This document shows, in pieces, positions 56,315 to 64,000 of a stretch of 64,000 bases of DNA. Source of the stretch: Bradyrhizobium hipponense (lineage in GTDB: Bacteria; Pseudomonadota; Alphaproteobacteria; Rhizobiales; Xanthobacteraceae); the NCBI RefSeq assembly GCF_008123965.1, contig NZ_VSTH01000038.1, forward strand, positions 1 to 64,000. The letters run 5' to 3'. The notes below the pieces were generated by a model, which made no database searches, was not told where the DNA came from, and saw nothing but the letters and a program-made list of their open reading frames with translations. How positions within the stretch are numbered: the first letter of the stretch is position 1; each line of letters begins with the position of its first letter. Position numbers and translations under genes: made by a program.

Positions 56315-58641
56315 GGCCGGCGCCAAAGCCCGGATTTCTGCTGGTCGCGCGACGCGAGTGCCGCTGGCTGTTTCACGATCGCGTGGCGCTTCTGCTCATC
56401 TTCGGCGTGCCGCTGTTCGCCTTCGTGGTGCTTACGACGGTGTTCAGCCATCCGGTCATTCGCGGGCTCGGCGTGACGATCGTCGACGAGGACAAGTCGG
56501 ACGCCTCGCGGGCCCTGGTGGAATATGTCGCGGCGTCTCCGAGCCTGAAAATCGTCGACCGCTCGGGGACGCTGTCTACGGCGGTGCAGGACATACGTTC
56601 GGGCAGGTCGATCTCGGCCGTCTACATCCCGCCGGATTTCGAGCGCGACCTGGAGGCTGCGCGCCGCCCGCAGATCGTCGGATTTTACAACCAGCAGTTC
56701 TTGACTCCCTCCGGCATCGCATCCTCGGGTCTGAGCGATTCACTTTCCGCCGCGGCAGCCGTGGCCGCTCCCGCCAGTCGCGCGGCACCTGCGCCGGCGT
56801 CCCTGGGAGCGCTCAAGGCGGAGACCATGGCGCTCGTCAATCCGCAGAAGAACTACGCGCAGTTCCTGCTGCGCGCGCTCCTGCCGACCATCATCCACAT
56901 TGTGATTACCCTTGCCGCCGGCTATTCCGTCGGCTCCGAATTCCGCCGCCGCGACGCGCGGGCCTGGCTCGAAAGTGCCGGCGGCGATCCCCTTGTCGCG
57001 CTGGCCGGCAAGCTCGCGCCGCTGTTCTGCCTCTTCATTTTGATCATGCTGGCCGAGCCGCTGTTCCTGGAGGGCGTGCTGGAGATTCCCTTCAAGGGCG
57101 ACCTGCCGTTGATGATCGCTGCGGCCTCGCTGCTGATCGTCGCCTATCTGTCGCTCGGCGCCCTGCTCCAGCTTCTGGCCGGCGATCTCGCCACCGGACT
57201 CGGGCTTGCGGGCCTCATTGCCTCGCCCGCATTCGGCTATGCCGGCGTCGGCTTTCCCACCATCGGCATGAATGCCTTTGCGCAGACATGGAGCGCGATC
57301 CTGCCGCTTCGCTGGTACATGGCCGTCCTGCTGGGACAAGCCGCGCGGGGATTGCCGGTCGCGGATTCCGCTATTCCCTTCGAGGCGCTTGCGGGTTTGG
57401 CGTTGCTCTTTGCCGGCCTGGCGTGGATGCGCATGGCGAACGTCACCCGCAAGGGCTGGTTTGCAATAGCGCGGCCTGACGAGCCATCCGAAGCCATCTC
57501 CACACCGCGCGGCGTCGGCGGCGCCTTCGTGGCGGAGTGGCGGCGCGTGCTGGGAACGCGGGGCGCCTTCGCTCTGCTGTTTCTCGCTCCCCTGGTCTAC
57601 GGCATCTACTATCCGCAGCCCTATCTGAACCAGATCCTTCGCAAGCTTCCGATTGCGGTCGTCGATAACGATCTCAGCGATCTCAGCCGACAGATCGTCG
57701 AGACGCTGGATGCGAGCGGCGCATTGAGCGTGACGGTTCGCGCCCGAACGCTCGCCGAGGCGCGCAGCGCGATCGATCGCGGGCAGGCCTTTGCCGCCGT
57801 CGAGATCCCGCCCGACACCGAACGCGACGTGCTCAAGGGCATCACCGCCCACATACCCGTCTATGCGGACGCAACCTATCTGTTCATCTTCAGATCGAGC
57901 GCCAGCGGGGTCGCCACCGCCATCGGAACCTTGACGTCCGAGCTCGTTTCGCGCGGCGCGCGCTCGGATGGGAGCCTCGTCAAGGCGAAGCTCGCGACGT
58001 CGAGCCCGGCCGACGTGCTGCTGCAGCCGATCTTCAACCCGGTGGGCGGCTATGCGAGCTACGTCGTTCCGGCGGCCTTCATCCTGATCCTGCAGCAGAC
58101 CCTGCTGATCGGCGCGGCCATGCTGACCGGCACCGCGCTGGCGAGCGGAGGCGCAGCCTTTGCCGGCGTGCTCGGCCGCGGCATCGCGCATCTGACCGTC
58201 TACCTTCCTGCGCTCGCGCTCTACGCCATCGTGCTGCCCCGCATCTACGGTTTTTCGGCACTCGGCCATCTTCCGCAGATCCTCGCGCTCGCGAGTGTCT
58301 TTCTGCTGGCAACCAGCTTCATGGGTCAGGCCGTCGGGGCCTGGTTCACACGACCGGAGAACGCAACCATCCTGCTGCTGGCGACGAGCCTGCCGCAGTT
58401 CTTCATGGCCGGCTTCGCGTGGCCGCGCGAAGCGATTCCGGAGGTGGCCCTTGCGTTCGGCCGGCTATTCCCGGCCGACTCCGCGATCGACGGCCTCGTG
58501 CGCATCAACCAGCTCGGCGCCGGCATCTGGGAGGTTGCGCATGACTGGCTCGCATTGTGGTGCCTCGTGCTTGGCTACTTCGCGCTCGCGGTGATCTCGG
58601 CATTTGCCGTCAAGCGGAGACAGGGACATGCCCAACCTTAG
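56311..58641 (+). CDS. Double-length ABC-2 type permease (two fused units)
   Basis: 776 residues made of two similar ABC-2 halves. Each has an N-terminal segment, a large periplasmic region with a shared pattern (VTIVDEDKSDASRALVEYV near 55-75 and IAVVDNDLSDLSRQIVETL near 445-465; IPPDFERDL and IPPDTERDV) and a block of five or six membrane segments. No Walker A or ABC signature is present in the protein or its neighbours, so the ATPase is encoded elsewhere or not used. ATG 56311 overlaps the HlyD stop. Flanked by HlyD genes on both sides. Confidence 0.85.
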   Translation: MRPAPKPGFLLVARRECRWLFHDRVALLLIFGVPLFAFVVLTTVFSHPVIRGLGVTIVDEDKSDASRALVEYVAASPSLKIVDRSGTLSTAVQDIRSGRSISAVYIPPDFERDLEAARRPQIVGFYNQQFLTPSGIASSGLSDSLSAAAAVAAPASRAAPAPASLGALKAETMALVNPQKNYAQFLLRALLPTIIHIVITLAAGYSVGSEFRRRDARAWLESAGGDPLVALAGKLAPLFCLFILIMLAEPLFLEGVLEIPFKGDLPLMIAAASLLIVAYLSLGALLQLLAGDLATGLGLAGLIASPAFGYAGVGFPTIGMNAFAQTWSAILPLRWYMAVLLGQAARGLPVADSAIPFEALAGLALLFAGLAWMRMANVTRKGWFAIARPDEPSEAISTPRGVGGAFVAEWRRVLGTRGAFALLFLAPLVYGIYYPQPYLNQILRKLPIAVVDNDLSDLSRQIVETLDASGALSVTVRARTLAEARSAIDRGQAFAAVEIPPDTERDVLKGITAHIPVYADATYLFIFRSSASGVATAIGTLTSELVSRGARSDGSLVKAKLATSSPADVLLQPIFNPVGGYASYVVPAAFILILQQTLLIGAAMLTGTALASGGAAFAGVLGRGIAHLTVYLPALALYAIVLPRIYGFSALGHLPQILALASVFLLATSFMGQAVGAWFTRPENATILLLATSLPQFFMAGFAWPREAIPEVALAFGRLFPADSAIDGLVRINQLGAGIWEVAHDWLALWCLVLGYFALAVISAFAVKRRQGHAQP

Positions 58642-59602
58642 ACCGGCCGCCTTCGTCGCGATTCCGCTCGCGCTGGTCGCGGCGGGCGCGCTGCTCTACG
58701 TCATACGCCACTCGGCACCGCCGGCAGCCATCGTCGGCGTCGTGCGCGCGACCGAGATCAGGGTCGAGCCGGAGGTCAACGGCCAGTTGGTCTCGATCGC
58801 GGTCGAGAAGGGTGCCTCTGTGAAGGCCAGCGACGTCGTGGCGCGGCTCTCGGCGATCGAGTTGACGGCGCAGGCGGACCAGGCGCGTGCGGCACTCGCG
58901 TCCGCCGTCGCAAACCGCAACAACGTCTATGCCGGCGTCCGCCGCGAGCAGGTCGACTCGCTGAAAGCCGCCATCGACAAGGCCAGCGCCCGCCTCGACT
59001 TCGTGCAGGCCCAACTCACCAGGACCAGTACGCTGGCGCGCCAGAGCTTCGAATCCCAGCAGTCGCTCGACCAGGCCGAGAACGACGTTGCCAGCGCGCG
59101 CGCCGACGTGGCCGAGGCCCAGGCCAATTACGATGCGGCCGTGGCGGGCCCGACCCGGGAAGAGCGCGCGATCGCCGACGCGCAGGTGCAGGCCGCGGCC
59201 GCCGCTGTCACCGTGCTCGAGCGCCGCCTCGACAAGATGGTGTTGCGCGCGTCGGCCGACGGCGTGGTCAGCGTCATCGCCGCCGAGGTCGGCGAAAATG
59301 TTCGCGCGGGCCAGCCGATCCTGATGGTCGAGGTTGCGGGCAGGCAATGGCTCTCATTCAACGTACGTGAGGACCATCTCGATCGTCTCGCGATGGGAGA
59401 AACAGCGACCGTGATGCGGAACGGCGCCAATAGCGCGACCAAGGCGGTCATCACCGAGCTGCGGCCGCTCGGCGTGTTTGCCACCTGGCAGGCAGAGCGG
59501 GTGATTGGCGATCATGACCGCAACACGCTGCGCCTGCGCCTCGACCCGCAGGGGGAGGCGGCAGGCCTTGAGCCGGGCATGACCGTCTGGATCGTGAAGT
59601 AG
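58628..59602 (+). CDS. HlyD-family membrane-fusion protein (second copy)
   Basis: 324 residues from ATG 58628, overlapping the permease by 14 bases with GGAG upstream. Membrane anchor (about 8-25), lipoyl halves (VEPEVNGQLVSIAVE and LRASADGVVSVIAAEVGE), an Ala-rich helical hairpin (about 75-195) and a beta-barrel. Related in layout to the first HlyD copy but shorter at the N-terminus. Likely the second adaptor for the double permease. Confidence 0.88.
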   Translation: MPNLRPAAFVAIPLALVAAGALLYVIRHSAPPAAIVGVVRATEIRVEPEVNGQLVSIAVEKGASVKASDVVARLSAIELTAQADQARAALASAVANRNNVYAGVRREQVDSLKAAIDKASARLDFVQAQLTRTSTLARQSFESQQSLDQAENDVASARADVAEAQANYDAAVAGPTREERAIADAQVQAAAAAVTVLERRLDKMVLRASADGVVSVIAAEVGENVRAGQPILMVEVAGRQWLSFNVREDHLDRLAMGETATVMRNGANSATKAVITELRPLGVFATWQAERVIGDHDRNTLRLRLDPQGEAAGLEPGMTVWIVK

Positions 59603-59696
59603 CACCGAGCGTCGAAATCCGCATTCAGACCGCAGACGCAACATCACGGTCTCGCAGGTTTGCATCCAGAAAAAACTCGTTTTCAAGGATTCGTTC

Positions 59697-61889
59697 TTAG
59701 ACCGACTTTGCGGCAAAACCGTTAGGAAGCAGTGATCGTGCCTGCTCGGCGTCTATGCTGTCTTCGCGCTTCTTATTGATTAAATTCAACAGATGGGCCG
59801 CTGCCCTCGCGTCAGATAGTGCTCGATGGTGATTCTCGAGCTCGATCCCGTAGATCGCGCATAATTTCCCGAGCCCGTACGATTTATGCCCGGGATATCG
59901 ACGCCGCATTCCCACGCAAGTGCACAGCTTCGGAAAGCGGAAGCGCCGTTCGAGCCGTTCGTATTCGTAAGACAGGAAAACGTAGTCGAAGTTCACGTTG
60001 TGGGCGACGAAGATGCCGTCGCCCATGAACGCCATAAAACTGTCGGCCACTTCGTGGAACATAGGCGCGTCCCGGACCATCTCGTTGGTGATGCCGGTCA
60101 GTTCGACGATCTTCGCGGGGATCGGCCGCTGCGGATTGACGAGAGAGTGCCACTCGTCGACCACCTGATGGTTACGCACCTTGACCGCTCCGATTTCAGT
60201 GATGCGATCACCGGACGACCAGGCTCCCGTGGTCTCGATGTCGACAACTACGTAGTCCTGCTCAGGGTCGAACCGATAGTCCACGCGACCGATCTGGGCC
60301 GGGATGCCGGCGTTCTCCAGTTGGCCTAGACGGGTTAGTTGGTTACGGCGTATGGCGTCGCCTTCCGTCTTGACCTCGACGAATGACACCTTGCCGTCGC
60401 GCACGTGCATCAGGTCGGGGAAGCCGTCCCGCATGCCGCGGAAATCGTCGCACATCGCCCGAACAATCTCAGCCAAGCCGTCCGCGCCGGCGCCTTCGAG
60501 CAAGGCACGCAATGCGTCCATCTGCACGTGGTCCCAAGCGAAGATTCCGTTGGGCCGGCCCCATCTGGCGGTCACAGTGCGCAAGACAATCGGAAGCGCA
60601 TTACCGGATCTGACCTCCGCGAGCTTGCCGTCGATCTGCGAGGCGAACCGCCGATAGAAGGTCCGGTCGCGAAGGCAATGAGGGACCCAGTCGAAACCGC
60701 TGTGAAGCTGACCGGATTCGAAGAGCTCATCCCAGAACAGCAGCCCGAACAGCGTGTGCCACAGCGTGTTCTCGGCGAAGTAGACCTGCCCGCCCTGGCG
60801 CCGCAGTATGCCGGCGACGCCCGCCTCGAGATTCCCGCGATGTAGGTCGTCGACGACGATCGTCCGTCCCGATCGCAGCAACTCGGTGCACAGACCCGTC
60901 CTCCGGCCGCCAAACTTGCGCGCGTAGAAATCCGTCGCGAAGAGGTGCTCGTCGTCGCCTTCGGGATCGTCGATCATGTCCCGCAGCAGGCTCTCAGCCG
61001 TCTCCTTATCGCCGTTCGCGTAGAGCAACCGGACGAGGCGCTCGCGGCAATCGCCCGAGCCGCCGAAACGATAGAGCCTTTCGGCCAGATCCTCGTCGCC
61101 TTGCTTCTCGAAGAACTGGCCGACCTGGCACGCGGCGCGGGCCGCAAGGTCGGCGGCGTATTCGGTTGTCCGCGAGGGTCCGTCCAGGATCGCCGCAGCC
61201 GCCGCTTGGTAGATGTCGGCGGAGCGGACCTCGATACGGTCCAGCACCCGACTGTAGTGAAAGCACGCATACGCTTCGTCGGCGTCGGCAAAGCGCGCGC
61301 TGAACGACGTCTCCCTGTTCGTGCGCAGGACGCCGAGATCGCGCAGAGCGAAGTTCTTGAGGTCGTCGGCCGTCTTCCCGAAGTAGAGATACAGCAGGAA
61401 TTCGATCGGCCGCGTGTTGTCGAGCGCTATGAAGCCGCCGGCGCCGCAATGCCTCGCGGCAAGATCGAACGGGATCGCGGCGACGAAGAAGTCGGCCAGC
61501 ACCGGCTTCGACCACGAAGTACGGATGTCACGGCCGAACCCCGCAGCACGGGCGCCGTCGAGAAGTGCGGTCTTCGGCAAGCAAAGGACGAAAGCGGAGT
61601 AGTCCTCAGCGCGCAGCCCGCGCGCCTGGCCACAGTCGATCAAGTCACGCGCCGCAGCTTCGAGGTCGGTGATCTCGGGATATTTGAAGAGTGCGCGATT
61701 GAAGATCGCCCCTCGCCGGTTGACCATTCGGATGAGCAGACACTGCGTGTCCTTCGAAAGGACGCGAAAGCGCGAGGTGAACGAGCGGTGCTCGTCGGTG
61801 AGGATCTCGCCATACGTCCTCTCGACGAAGTCGAGCATTTCGACGAAATGGTCGAGATAATAGTAGACCGGCAACGTGGTAGGCTTCAT
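59697..61889 (-). CDS. FAN1-like VRR-NUC nuclease fused to DnaQ-type exonuclease
   Basis: 730 residues counted from ATG 61889; an ATG at 61952 adds 21 residues but falls 12 bases from the LexA box, and its codons look less coding-like. The N-terminal 540 residues resemble bacterial FAN1 proteins: YYYLDHF start, helical repeats, then AENTLWH with Glu373, GFPDLMHV with Asp492 and FVEVKTEGD with Glu505/Lys507, a PD-(D/E)xK nuclease core. The C-terminal ~170 residues are a DEDDh 3'-5' exonuclease: VVDIETTG (Asp550, Glu552), AHNVNFDY (Asp635), HHRALSDA (His688, Asp693). FAN1 trims DNA at crosslinks and flaps; the exonuclease may continue resection (inference). Divergent from dinB across a shared LexA box. 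Confidence 0.85.
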   Translation of the reverse strand: MKPTTLPVYYYLDHFVEMLDFVERTYGEILTDEHRSFTSRFRVLSKDTQCLLIRMVNRRGAIFNRALFKYPEITDLEAAARDLIDCGQARGLRAEDYSAFVLCLPKTALLDGARAAGFGRDIRTSWSKPVLADFFVAAIPFDLAARHCGAGGFIALDNTRPIEFLLYLYFGKTADDLKNFALRDLGVLRTNRETSFSARFADADEAYACFHYSRVLDRIEVRSADIYQAAAAAILDGPSRTTEYAADLAARAACQVGQFFEKQGDEDLAERLYRFGGSGDCRERLVRLLYANGDKETAESLLRDMIDDPEGDDEHLFATDFYARKFGGRRTGLCTELLRSGRTIVVDDLHRGNLEAGVAGILRRQGGQVYFAENTLWHTLFGLLFWDELFESGQLHSGFDWVPHCLRDRTFYRRFASQIDGKLAEVRSGNALPIVLRTVTARWGRPNGIFAWDHVQMDALRALLEGAGADGLAEIVRAMCDDFRGMRDGFPDLMHVRDGKVSFVEVKTEGDAIRRNQLTRLGQLENAGIPAQIGRVDYRFDPEQDYVVVDIETTGAWSSGDRITEIGAVKVRNHQVVDEWHSLVNPQRPIPAKIVELTGITNEMVRDAPMFHEVADSFMAFMGDGIFVAHNVNFDYVFLSYEYERLERRFRFPKLCTCVGMRRRYPGHKSYGLGKLCAIYGIELENHHRALSDARAAAHLLNLINKKREDSIDAEQARSLLPNGFAAKSV

Positions 61890-61963
61890 TTGACGCGCGC
61901 CGGGTTCCCAACTGTTTGGGTCAACGAATCTGTCCTCAACGACCAGCCGCATACGGTTTTATC

Positions 61964-61978
61964 GTTCCTTTTTTGTTC
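61964..61978. promoter_or_regulatory. LexA (SOS) box, GTTC-N7-GTTC
   Basis: An exact GTTC (61964-61967), seven bases, GTTC (61975-61978), the LexA operator of alphaproteobacteria (established knowledge). It lies in the divergent region, about 50 bases before the dinB ATG and 75 bases before the nuclease-fusion ATG at 61889, so a single site could control both DNA-damage genes. Confidence 0.75.
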
Positions 61979-62027
61979 TGATAGCTCTATTTGTCAAGGC
62001 GGAGCGGCGAAGGACGGACCCGTAGAG

Positions 62028-63131
62028 ATGGACGCACCGGCCCAAGGCCGCCCCGACGCCGGCCTTTCCCACCGCAAGATCATCCACATCGACATGGACG
62101 CCTTCTACGCGTCGGTCGAGCAGCGGGACAATCCGGACTTGCGGGGCAAGCCGGTCGCGGTCGGCGGCTCGGCGGAACGCGGCGTGGTAGCGGCGGCAAG
62201 CTACGAGGCCCGCAAGTTCGGAGTCCGCTCTGCGATGGCGTCCGTCACCGCCAAGAGGCAGTGTCCGGACCTGATCTTCGTGAAACCGCGCTTCGAGGTC
62301 TACAAGGCGATCAGCCGGCAAATCCGCGACATCTTCGCGGAGCACACGCCGATCATCGAACCGCTGTCGCTGGACGAGGCCTATCTCGACGTCACCGAAA
62401 ACCTGCAGGGCATCCCCCTCGCCCGCGACTTCGCCCTGCGGATCCGCGAGAAGATCAAGGCCGAGACGGGCCTCAACGCTTCGGCCGGCATCAGCTACAA
62501 CAAGTTTCTGGCGAAGCGCGCTTCGGATCACAGGAAGCCGAACGGCCAGTACGTCATCTCTCCGGAGACGGGGGCCGCATTCGTGGAGTCGCTGCCGGTC
62601 GACAAATTCCACGGCATCGGACCGGCGACGAGCGCGAAGATGAACGGCCTCGGCATCTTCACCGGAATGGACATCCGCAACCAGACGCTCGAATTCATGA
62701 ACGCAAACTTCGGCAAGTCCGGCGCCTATTACTACTGGATCTCGCGCGGCGTCGACGATCGTCCCGTCCGCGCCAACCGCATCCGCAAGTCCATCGGCGC
62801 CGAGAACACGTTCTCGGTGGACCTCACGACATTCGACGCGATGGCGGCCGAGCTCCGGCCACTGATCGACAAGGTCTGGCGCCACTGTGAGAGCACCGGC
62901 AACCGGGGACGGACCGTGACGCTCAAGGTCAAGTTCTTCGATTTCGAGATCATCACCCGCAGCAGGTCCGTCGTGACGCCGGTTCCGAGCCGGGACGATC
63001 TCGAAAGCCTAGCCGTCGGCCTGCTGCAGGCCGAGATGCCGATGCCTAAGTCCGTGCGGCTACTGGGGGTCTCGCTTTCATCGCTGCAGGCTAGTGATCT
63101 AGCCGAGCCGCAGCTGGATCTGCCGATCTGA
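62028..63131 (+). CDS. dinB: DNA polymerase IV (Y-family)
   Basis: 367 residues from ATG 62028. Palm motifs IDMDAFYASVE (Asp22, Asp24) and SLDEAYLDV carry the catalytic acids; helix-hairpin-helix FHGIGPATSAKM and a little-finger domain follow. The C-terminus ends QLDLPI, like the clamp-binding QLxLxL peptide of Pol IV. A translesion polymerase induced in the SOS response, matching the LexA box upstream. Open frame upstream of 62028 is antisense shadow. The stop is one base before the higB remnant. Confidence 0.93.
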   Translation: MDAPAQGRPDAGLSHRKIIHIDMDAFYASVEQRDNPDLRGKPVAVGGSAERGVVAAASYEARKFGVRSAMASVTAKRQCPDLIFVKPRFEVYKAISRQIRDIFAEHTPIIEPLSLDEAYLDVTENLQGIPLARDFALRIREKIKAETGLNASAGISYNKFLAKRASDHRKPNGQYVISPETGAAFVESLPVDKFHGIGPATSAKMNGLGIFTGMDIRNQTLEFMNANFGKSGAYYYWISRGVDDRPVRANRIRKSIGAENTFSVDLTTFDAMAAELRPLIDKVWRHCESTGNRGRTVTLKVKFFDFEIITRSRSVVTPVPSRDDLESLAVGLLQAEMPMPKSVRLLGVSLSSLQASDLAEPQLDLPI

Positions 63132-63132
63132 G

Positions 63133-63255
63133 GCCATTATCAAGGCCAATGACTACCGCCTGATCGCCATGGTTCAATATCGTGATGGCGTGTTGATGAT
63201 CCGCTTTTTCGGCAGTTATGAAGACTATGACAAGGTGGACGCGGAGACGGTGTGA
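63133..63255 (+). pseudogene. C-terminal remnant of a HigB-type toxin
   Basis: 40 codons and a stop read AIIKANDYRLIAMVQYRDG, then IRFFGSYEDYDKVDAETV: the last part of HigB mRNA-interferase toxins (usually about 95-100 residues, with KxNDYRL and IRFxGxxxxYD). The first ~55 residues and the start are missing, and the homology begins immediately after dinB ends. The stop overlaps the higA ATG (TGATG), the normal higBA junction. Confidence 0.8.
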
Positions 63256-63629
63256 TGAAGGCAACATTGATAATTATTCAGAACCAGGCCGATCATGAGG
63301 CGGCCAAGGCGCTTGTCGGCAAGCTGATGAAATCTAACGAGGCTGTTGATCGAGCGCGCATGGTAGCGCAGGCTCGCCTGATCGAGGCGTATGAACGCGC
63401 GCGCTGGCCGCGCAAAGCGCCGCCGTTGCCCGATTTGCTGACCTATCTGGTGGAGCAACATGGTTTGACGCGCGCTGATCTTGTGCCGCTTCTGGGCACT
63501 GCGAGTCGCGTCAGTCAGGTCATGTCCGGCAAGCGCGAATTGAGCATGACGATGGTGAAGCGTCTGCGCGAACGTTTCCATATTCCGGCGGATTTGCTGA
63601 TTTCCGCGAGCGGAAGTGTTGCGGCTTAG
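63255..63629 (+). CDS. higA: HigA-type antitoxin (XRE helix-turn-helix)
   Basis: 124 residues from ATG 63255; GTG 63252 is an alternative. The N-terminal half is the helical HigA extension. The C-terminal half is an XRE helix-turn-helix (TRADLVPLLGTASRVSQVMSGKRELSMTMVKRL) followed by RFHIPADLLI. It would neutralise HigB and repress its promoter, but here the toxin and promoter are missing, so it is an orphan antitoxin. A symbol is given by family resemblance. Confidence 0.8.
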   Translation: MKATLIIIQNQADHEAAKALVGKLMKSNEAVDRARMVAQARLIEAYERARWPRKAPPLPDLLTYLVEQHGLTRADLVPLLGTASRVSQVMSGKRELSMTMVKRLRERFHIPADLLISASGSVAA

Positions 63630-63770
63630 GTCAATCGGGACCATGACTTTCGATAGGGGGCGTACTTTGCCCGGCATCTATCCGCATCCATCGGTCCGCG
63701 ATTGGCTCGACGCCCAGGCGGCCGAAACGGCGCCGAAAGTTTCGCCTGACTGGACGTGCCGCGGCGCGGC

Positions 63771-64000
63771 CTATCCGACTTCAAGATCGTGGATGATCGG
63801 TTTCAGTCCGTCGAGCGTGATTTCGAGGGTCGCAAGCGTGATCGGTAGCTTGAAGCGTCGGCGCCCTGCACTTCCTGGGTTCACATAAAGCAAGCCGTCT
63901 ACGGTGTTGATCTTCGGCACATGGGAGTGGCCGGAAACAATGACATCGATGCCCTCAGCTACGGGATCGACCTGCATGGTGTTGAGGTCGTGCAGAACGT
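63771..64000 (-). CDS. YfcE/MJ0936-type metallophosphoesterase (partial, C-terminal end)
   Basis: The last ~76 codons of a gene that starts outside the window. Visible family motifs are VSGHSHVP (metal-binding GHxH) and VNPGSAG, followed by a short beta-rich end, typical of small calcineurin-like phosphodiesterases. Open at the right edge with coding sequence continuing (VLHDLNT). The 140 bases between it and higA show no gene. Confidence 0.8.
   Translation of the reverse strand, partial: VLHDLNTMQVDPVAEGIDVIVSGHSHVPKINTVDGLLYVNPGSAGRRRFKLPITLATLEITLDGLKPIIHDLEVG

Noticed and set aside
60945..62027. Upstream extension of the dinB reading frame by 361 codons
   Set aside because: It is antisense to the FAN1-DnaQ gene, and dinB homology starts only at ATG 62028.
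63616..63888. Plus-strand frame after higA
   Set aside because: Its second half is antisense to the clear phosphoesterase C-terminus, and no family is recognised.
1..64000. Insertion sequences, integrases, CRISPR arrays
   Set aside because: No transposase or integrase motifs, no repeat-spacer pattern; the boundaries inferred (higB remnant, cobT repeats) lack a visible mobile enzyme.

Overview
The window looks like a chromosomal segment of a Bradyrhizobium-type alphaproteobacterium. The coding DNA is GC-rich, there are several large multi-PAS and STAND-type regulators, and a cytochrome bo3 oxidase operon, an ALA synthase (C4 heme pathway) and a perfect alphaproteobacterial GTTC-N7-GTTC LexA box are all present. 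Genus is inferred from gene content only. I saw no tRNA, rRNA, CRISPR array or transposase.

0.3-20 kb is a regulatory, partly decayed region. It holds small hypothetical genes, a frameshifted PoxB-like gene (1803-3509), three paralogous proteins of about 950 residues with an OmpR-type winged helix, a STAND ATPase and helical repeats (3637-6504, 13546-16461, 16716-19565), a receiver-only protein, a FixJ-like regulator, a GAF/PAS histidine kinase with four PAS units, an AcoR-like sensor joined to an AraC DNA-binding domain, and a small AraC regulator coupled to the third STAND gene.

20-29 kb holds an Aae-like efflux operon (FUSC, HlyD, DUF1656), an operon of two acetoacetate-decarboxylase-like paralogs plus an intact PoxB, and small hypothetical genes.

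28.6-49.5 kb is a respiratory block. One minus-strand operon reads sdhE, sdhC, sdhD, sdhA, sdhB, fumC, cobT, maeA and probably a DUF1275 membrane gene. Next to it is ctaB-cyoABCD, followed by a ThrE-like exporter, a type II NADH dehydrogenase and hemA. Together these supply a TCA arm, quinone-reducing dehydrogenases, a quinol oxidase and its heme. cobT lies between two copies of a roughly 90 bp repeat derived from the fumC/cobT-maeA junction. A broken AraC gene and a FUSC gene with a probable 5' frameshift separate the sdh and cyo operons.

49.6-59.6 kb carries a fatty/organic-acid CoA catabolic operon (CoA-transferase, enoyl-CoA hydratase, acyl-CoA dehydrogenase, 3-hydroxyacyl-CoA dehydrogenase, YWTD beta-propeller). 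A divergent export operon follows, made of HlyD, a double-length ABC-2 permease and HlyD, with no ATPase.

59.7-64 kb is a DNA-damage module. A FAN1-like VRR-NUC nuclease fused to a DnaQ-type exonuclease is divergent from dinB across one LexA box. dinB ends one base before the C-terminal remnant of a higB toxin, whose higA antitoxin is intact, so this is a likely insertion boundary. The window ends inside a YfcE-like phosphoesterase gene.
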